From: Hydractinia symbiolongicarpus | Lineage: Eukaryota; Cnidaria; Hydrozoa; Anthoathecata; Hydractiniidae | NCBI RefSeq assembly: GCF_029227915.1 | Contig: NC_079885.1 | Location: 20,411,001 to 20,475,000 of the forward strand | DNA length: 64,000 nt | Reading direction: 5' to 3' | Shown: one piece after another, positions 57,901-64,000 of the stretch | Layout: each line of letters starts with the position of its first letter | How positions within the stretch are numbered: position 1 is the stretch's first letter | Notes under the pieces: model-generated | What the model saw: the letters and a program-made list of their open reading frames with translations, nothing else | Database searches by the model: none | What the model was told of the DNA's origin: nothing | Made by a program: the position numbers and the translations under genes

Positions 57901-60900
57901 AAGCAAACAAAAGAACTTGTTTATTGACTTAAGGATATATAAAAAAAACTTTCATATAATGATAAAATAACAAGCCTAACTAAAAATATATGTAACAGAT
58001 AAAACACAGAACTACAACAATAAGAAGACAAATGCATTAACAAACACCAAAACAAAAAAGGGGAAACAATAACAACATATTTTCCCACCTTCAACAAACT
58101 AGGGTATAATGCAAAATCAAGCCACATTTAATGACATGCCTTTATAATTAGTAAATCAGGAAGCTATGTGAAAAGCTGCACAAAAGAAACATTAATCCTT
58201 CAACTGCATAGGCACAACAATTTTTTTTAATGATCCAATTGTTGTAACAGTCACATCAGGCTTTTTCATGACACATATGCAGAAGGTGTGCTACAATAGG
58301 CAACTTTGTACAAAATTGAAAATTTTGTATGTCCTTTCAATAGCACACCTCTCCTGTCACATGCACTATTACAACTAAGTTCTATTCTTCAACCCAAACT
58401 GCACAAATTTAGCCCGTAAGCTTAAAAAGGAAAGTTTAAAAATCACTAGATCAATAAAAATTGTTAAATTTCTGACATGCCTTTATAATTAGCGAATACA
58501 AAGTAATTATTAGAAAACTATATGTCAAGAGCTGTTTAAAAGCATAAATTCTTTAACTGCATATTTATGACAAAGATTTTAGAGAAGTACTTTTTTAAAA
58601 ATCCGATTGTTAAAACAGTCACATGTACTACCACAACTAACCCTATTTTATCCCTCACTGCAGAAATATTTAGCCTATGAACTTAAAATGGGGGAAAAGT
58701 AACAAATCAAATCTAAAACTTTTAACATAGGCATAAAGTGGAAAAAACCTAAAAATACTAAACAAGCACTTTTAACAGAACGTGGCAAGTTCAGCTTAAG
58801 TAAAAAAAGTAAGAAGGTTGAAAAATAATGTGGATGTTGTGGCAATGATATCTAAATAAACACAAAGAAAGAAGTAACTTACCCGCAGTGTGGACATTAC
58901 ATTGTAGACTTCGGACACTCAGCGTTTTGTATGTAACGATGCAAATGTACGAGCCATTGTGCACAGATGGTTTGTAAGAATTGATGATTAATGTATTGTT
59001 TTTAGAATGAATTGTATTCACAATTTCTGATCCACTTTTTTCCCATCTTGTTCGCACCTAAAAATGAAGCACAATTACAATGTGATTAAACAGGTTAAAA
59101 TCCAGAAATCTAAACTTAGAGCCATTAAATCACAAACAGGAATTACATTAAGGTAATAAATTATTATTCCTTCTCCATTTTCATGAAATGGGCTATAAGT
59201 CCCATATTTTGGAGTGAATATAATTTCCTAACTATAAATCTCTACGGAATTAGGAAATTCAGGATAAATTTCAATTGGAAAATAGCCGTTTAATGGCTAC
59301 ACTGGATTACACCTAATCAGGCAGTCAATTTCTATTTCCATGATCAATAAGTTGCCTGCCTTTCAATAGAAACTATTTGTTTACAATGATAAAAATTCAA
59401 AACCTGCTTACCTGATTACCACAATTCAAGCATTCTATTTCACATGGGATGAAGATTTGTTCATTTGGTAGAGCGTAGATATGTTGAGGTGGTTGTTTTG
59501 TAATATGAGGAAAGGAGTGATTGGCAGTACCACGACAATCTAAACAAATTAGTTATTATATAATCTAAACCAGGAAATTAAAAAGGAAGTCAAACCAGAA
59601 AGAAGGAAAAAGCTGTAATTCTAACTGTGATTGTATCAATAATGCTTTAAATATAATGATCTTTTTTTCGCCCGTTATTATGCATGCACATGTATGGAAC
59701 TTTGCAAACATTAACAACTCATGTATGTAAAAAAAGTCTATAGGCATGACAGAGATAAGCAAAATATATTACCTAAAGATATGTGTTTATTTTCCAATTC
59801 AATTTTTTTTGTGCTGGCAATTTTTTGACATAAATTTTTGTTTTTATGATTCGCCTCGGCAAAAACAGTGAAAAACTTTTATTTTAGTGACTGATGTTGA
59901 CATATTGCTTTTTAAATTCAAGCTTTTTTTACAAGCCAGCTTGTTCACATTTATACTGATTTAATACTATTTAGGGCAGATATGCTCAGCAACCACTTTT
60001 ATGATCTTTATTAATTTTAGCATGTAAGGAATACTCGTATCTCTTTTTTTATATTTACAATAGATTCAAGGCAATTGAAGGATCTCTAATTTGCGAAGAA
60101 ACAAAATTGCCTCGGCAAAATTTTCTTTTCCAACCCACCTAAAAAAATTTCTATAATGTTTATCACGCATTGATCAAGAAAATACAATCCAAAGCACCTT
60201 TCTGAAAACACAAGCACTTTTATAAAATATAGTGACTTCCACACAAAACCTGCCATTTTTAGTAAACCATTTGCAGAGTCTTAGAAATGTCCACACATGG
60301 AAATCATTTTATGGTTAAACAACAATATACTTGAAATGTCACATTGAATGCAAATGTTCTTTCTGCTCTATACCTAGCAAATCTCGGCTCTTGTGACCTG
60401 ACATGCTAAAATAGTATATACACTTCTAAAACCTTTCTACACTAAAATCACACCCAAAATTATTATTTTGTAATAGTTAAGAACGCCACTTAGTTCAGGG
60501 CTGGAGATCACAACGATTTGCAAATTTTATACTATATACAGAAAAACGATCAGTGAAAAACCCATATGGATAACATTTCTAACACCACAGGGCATTAGAA
60601 ATCTGCAGTAATGATGCAATTGCATTAAAGGAACACTTTAAATTACTATCGTGGTATGAAAATACAAATTTACAGATCATTTGAAATGAAGGATTTCCCT
60701 CACCGGCTATAGCTATAGCCAGCTCTGGATTGCTTAGTTAACTCTAGTTAGCTATAACTGAGAATTGTTCTGACTGTTGAATTATGAAATGATTATTCTA
60801 GCAAGCCCAGTTAGCTACATTTTTATTTTCCTAAATTGAAATTAAAAAATATAATTTCCACAGCGTTAGCTATGCATATAGCTAAGCTTGACATTGGCGC

Positions 60901-61059
60901 TCACCACGAGAATAACAAACAAATTTATCAACTTATAGCTGCTTACCATGAACATTTTATTTAACACACATTTTCTTTCTTACTCTTATGCCAAAAAACC
61001 ATACCTGTTTCACTAGTTATTAGGCTACTCCAAAAAATAATAACCAATGTGTAACGCAT
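47636..61059 (-). CDS. Adhesion-type receptor: 4 Ig, 5 FN3, TM, cytoplasmic tail; 16 exons
   Basis: Exons in transcript order: 61059-61005, 59539-59412, 59057-58883, 55468-55187, 53669-53385, 52669-52394, 52033-51702, 51431-51173, 50791-50147, 49944-49519, 49417-49106, 49024-48999, 48725-48622, 48418-48360, 48101-48049 and 47713-47636. All phases agree, giving 1165 codons. Signal peptide MRYTLVIIFWSSLITSETG. Ig1 spans exons 2-3 (FIPCEIE...GSYICIV); Ig2-4 are one exon each (VLKCIE...YACWY; VVDCVAGG...YICET, without the usual Trp; SFSCSP...VTWYHN...YQCIV). FN3 domains start at about residues 401, 512, 598, 705 and 813. The TM is about 980-1004 (ITLGVVVGLAVSAIFILLF). The tail contains DDAYLYLERL, a basic KRRPKRR and a Ser-rich run, and ends LLLDPSL. 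The 4 Ig + 5 FN3 order is like protogenin/DCC-type receptors, but orthology is not established. Extra exons in the 3.4-kb intron 3 are not excluded. Confidence 0.8.
48798..48966. repeat. (ACAACAACAACG)n microsatellite
   Basis: ACA/ACG trinucleotides over about 170 bp in the intron after the 26-nt exon of the receptor. Repetitive Thr, Val and Cys frames here are artefacts. Confidence 0.95.
54037..55160. other. Intron of the receptor gene, no further exon seen
   Basis: AT-rich; the open frame at 54460-54714 on the minus strand lacks Ig or FN3 features. A direct AGTTTATATATATAGT repeat lies near 54900. Confidence 0.5.
56228..56360 (-). mobile_element. Single Helitron-like terminal unit
   Basis: GACTAGTTGGTAACCCATG, a degraded hairpin, GGTCGCCCGTC, ATATATCACATTTCGTGTTT and GCGGACATAC..ACGACGGC match the units of the 38-kb array. 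Intron 3 of the receptor gene. Confidence 0.45.
57326..57710. repeat. Two short tandem duplications
   Basis: AATTTTAAGGGCTGCAATA occurs twice near 57330-57360. ACAAAAAATAGCATCCATGA with CCAATT occurs twice near 57652-57705. Intronic. Confidence 0.7.
58130..58690. repeat. Diverged tandem duplication, about 340-bp offset
   Basis: GACATGCCTTTATAATTAG, TTCTTTAACTGCATA-like and GATTGTT.TAACAGTCACAT words recur in the same order in both halves. Intron 3 of the receptor; no open frame. Confidence 0.6.
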
Positions 61060-62900
61060 TGTAGGGTGGTTCTGAAATCAAAATTATATATATATATATC
61101 TTAAAATTATTCTCCTTCTGGCTTTCTCAGTTGATTGTGGCCATGATAATAAATGCAGTACCGAAGTCGATGTTATTTTGTGCCCGGACACTTGAATTAA
61201 AATTTTTAAACCAATCAAATTGCTTAACTGCAATAAACAAGAGATGCGTGACAAAAGAAATCGAAAAAACAAACAATTTTTTCTTCGCAATAGAATGTGA
61301 ATATGGAGACCGCGGGTTGATGGGTGCCATACAATGATTCTCTTGACAATAAAAAAATTTACTTTTTGTAAAACTTCCTAATTCATAAATTTTTAGTGCT
61401 TATTTTAAAACGAATAATTCTCTTGACATTTATTCAATCAGTTTTTATTCATCAAAAGAAACAAAAAAACAATTATGGATTCTTTTGCCTAAATAATTGG
61501 AATGCTATGATTTTCTTTACCGCATTAAACAACTTTTGTTACGCAAACAAATTTAGTTGTGGTAAACTTATTTGAATGCAGCAAAATCAAAATATTTGAT
61601 AAATTCATTCATTTAAAGAGAATAAATTGTACAACGTACATTATTAAACACCCTTATTACAAGTTGTAAACATTTGAAGCATAGAAATTTTGCGAAAAAA
61701 ACGAAGTGTTAAAACATTCACTTTTAAAAAACTTGGTGCCAATTACTTTTCTAATAAAGGAGGAAATACAATGAATGAATTCGGAGCTAATGGTTAGCCC
61801 TAAGTTTCGTCCCTTAATTCAATAAAGCGGTTTTACAAATTCGCGAATAATACAGGTTAAAAGTTATGGTTGGATCTCAGAGAGCGGGCAGCTTCCTTCT
61901 AAATTTTCACGAAAATTACCGTCTTTAGAATGTATAAAAATGTTGACACTTATTTGGTGGCCACCCAGGATTGCCTTCATTTTAGAGTACACCATCACGT
62001 TCCTCGGTACTTTATCTCTGATCAAAACGTCGGTGAGGAAGAAAAAGCCCTTTGCTTACAACAATAAGTTGAAGAACATTTGGGGTAATATTTTATATAG
62101 TTATTCCCTGATGCGTGAGACTTCGTTTTAATACACCAGGTATGCGCAGAATTGTGCTCAAATATACACAGACAATGTGTGTGTTAATTTCAAAAGTAAA
62201 ACCTTTGGCGTAGACCCTTATTAAAGTTAGGGTTGTTAGGGTTAAGCGAGACATCGAACTGGTTGCCTTATTCATTTCAGTGATAAGTGTGATAACATTT
62301 GACCATGTTTAGATGCACCATACTCACGGTAAGGATCAACCGACTGGTGTGCTTTTACGTTTATAATTTTGCAAGTAATGCTTTTTATACAAATGCGTGT
62401 TTTCATATCTATGTTTCACACCAGCAAGAAATATTCCCTTCATTTCCCCCACTTTGTTGTTAAATAACCAATTCGCAGCTTAGTGCCTACTATCTCAGAC
62501 AAAAATATTGAGACGAAGGCAGTTTTTTCCTCATGTTATAAGTATGGACAAAAGTATCAAACAACCAATGCTCTGCAGCCAAAATATGTTAATCTAATAT
62601 AGAAATACCCTTTGCCGTTACTTGTGGTGGCGAGCTTTAAAGCTAGCTGTCTTGTCTCAACATACTTTGACCAAGAGTGTAGATAGTGAAGAAATTTTCG
62701 CCGTATCAAAATCACCGCAAATTTTCGCGGAAAGAAACTTTTGTGGATTTGAGAGGATTAAATTCTTGCAGGTTGCAGTAGAAGAAAGGAGTCACTTAAA
62801 GTAGGATTTTGGTTTTTCAAGGACGAGCTTCTGTGTCCTTTCACAGCACCTTTTTGATCTATTGTCGAGCTCCCCACCTTCCGCACATGGGCGTTGACAC
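61060..62900. other. Region upstream of the adhesion receptor, no firm gene
   Basis: It holds the presumed promoter and 5' UTR of the receptor. At 61940-62131 a plus-strand frame begins with WWPPRIAFILEYTITFLGTL, then a lysine-rich stretch, and could be an isolated exon, but no partner or family is recognisable. Other frames are short. Confidence 0.4.
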
Positions 62901-62911
62901 ATTCTAGGAAT

Positions 62912-63880
62912 CCTTAAGCTCCTTTTTGACCTGGAATTAGATGGTATGAACACGAAGCGTACCATAGTCAGTAATATAGGAAAGAGTACCCTACAGAAGC
63001 TCCGCATCACCTTGAACGGTAACAAGGTGCTCAATATTCACCACTACAACATGCTCGCTGTATACAGGCACTTGTGGTTGCTCAAGCTTGATTGTGAGAT
63101 CCAAACGATCCAAATCCAAACGATGGTACGATAAGAGCGCTTTAAATGAAAGCTACAAAACATGTTGGCACAGACGAAGAGAAGGCGATCGTCACCGCCT
63201 GCAGCAATACCTTCTGTATGTTTGAACTGACCAGAAAAATACATTTTTACCAACAAGGACTACACGATCGACTTCAGTTTCGGCTACATCTTGCAGGGTA
63301 CGGAGACGTGATCAAGGATGCGGGTACGGCTGATTCAGGATCTACCACAGCAAAGCCTGCCGATGCAACGTAAGATCATAAATATTGCATTGGAGCTTGA
63401 GAAATTGAGTGATAAGGGCCTTGCGAATGACATGGTAACGTGTTACAGTCGCTTCGCACTGCCTTTTGAAAGAGTACTCCGAAACAAGGCCCTTGTTATG
63501 AAAAAGGAGGATACTAGTTAAAATCTCTGCAGATCGATACTCCTGCCAAAAGCTTGAAAGGTGTCACGTTGGTGTTCGTAGACGCTTTGAAGATTAGAGC
63601 GTACAGTGAAGTGAACGAAGTCTTCTATAATCCCAAGATCGAAAAAATATCGATTACTGTGGTAGGCAACCCCAATGAGCTCAACTCACACGCTATGTTG
63701 CTTAAGGACCACTTCGAACAGATCTTCAATCTCTTCGGTAACCAGGATTCCACGGAAAAAAAACCGTGTTTTATACCTCTTCGAAAACGAGTACGAGCAA
63801 CACTTTTAAAATGTTGTTATTCTCTGTCCAAAGATAAGATGGAACTCTTACCTCAAGAGAGCCACACTTTTGAAAGATGA
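62912..63880 (+). pseudogene. Frame-broken relic resembling a Polinton/Maverick-type capsid gene
   Basis: Four successive plus-strand open segments, about 62912-63134, 63146-63373, 63378-63520 and 63554-63780, lie in different frames or are separated by stops. Their order and composition resemble the major capsid-like protein of Polinton/Maverick (adintovirus-like) elements, including a beta-strand-rich segment with an NGN-type turn, an aromatic Y-R-x-L/W region and, later, a YNPKIEKI-type strand. There are at least three frame breaks plus a stop after the first segment, so no intact product is possible. The family call rests on recollection of such sequences and is moderate. Flanking Polinton genes (integrase, polymerase) and terminal repeats were not seen; the window ends at 64000. 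Confidence 0.45.
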
Positions 63881-64000
63881 CTACGTGGTTTTGATCGATC
63901 CTAAGGATCAAAAAATTGTCGGCGCTCCTAGCTGGTAAGGAGACACTCTTTATCGTCGATGACTGCATAGCGGACTAGAACCTTGACAAGCTAAAACAGT

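Noticed and set aside
1-64000. CRISPR arrays, bacterial operons, prophage
   Set aside because: All gene structure is eukaryotic, with spliceosomal introns; no regularly spaced direct repeats with unique spacers were seen.

Overview
This is an AT-rich, intron-rich animal (metazoan) genomic window. Short phase-conserved exons, GT-AG introns, intronless MFS and GPCR genes, Penelope-like retroelements, many MITEs and a Frizzled/kringle receptor point to a cnidarian, possibly a hydrozoan. The species cannot be fixed from the sequence alone. All gene models below were assembled by eye from open frames, splice consensus and phase continuity; no alignment or transcript was available.

Layout. 0.6-3.5 kb (+): 3' exons of an unrecognised cysteine-rich gene. 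3.5-11 kb: gene-poor, with several MITE families, a decayed Penelope-like reverse transcriptase (RT) fragment and one candidate terminal exon (-). 11.2-13.0 kb (+): single-exon MFSD4-like sugar transporter. 13.2-21.8 kb (-): 16-exon gene for an unrecognised helical protein of about 589 aa, tail-to-tail with the transporter. 22.0-30.7 kb (+): three-exon homologue of human KIAA1143, only 187 bp from the minus-strand gene's start codon, so the two probably share a divergent promoter. Its intron 1 holds a nested stack: an element with fold-back-like inverted ends, inside it a LINE with a roughly 139-copy TTC tail, and inside the LINE a piggyBac-type MITE at TTAA. Its intron 2 holds two Penelope-like 3' ends in inverted orientation with GIY-YIG nuclease frames and hammerhead-like ribozyme cores.

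33.6-41.7 kb (+): an eight-exon type I membrane protein (about 574 aa) with signal peptide, two Frizzled-like cysteine-rich domains, a kringle, one transmembrane helix and a short tail. This resembles a ROR/MuSK-type ectodomain without a kinase. Its introns hold a 15-bp minisatellite, a MITE and a tandem array of Helitron-like ends. Only 249 bp downstream on the same strand is an intronless rhodopsin-like GPCR (41.9-42.9 kb), with a strong 3' splice acceptor just before its ATG.

43-47.6 kb: repeats, including a perfectly duplicated tRNA-derived SINE-like unit and several perfect hairpins. 47.6-61.1 kb (-): a 16-exon adhesion-type receptor of about 1164 aa with signal peptide, four Ig domains, five FN3 domains, a transmembrane helix and a 160-residue tail that includes a 26-nt microexon. 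62.9-63.9 kb (+): a frame-broken relic resembling a Polinton/Maverick-type capsid gene, running toward the right edge.

Two genes are cell-surface receptors of the kinds used in Wnt-type signalling and cell adhesion, but no functional link between neighbours is shown by the sequence.
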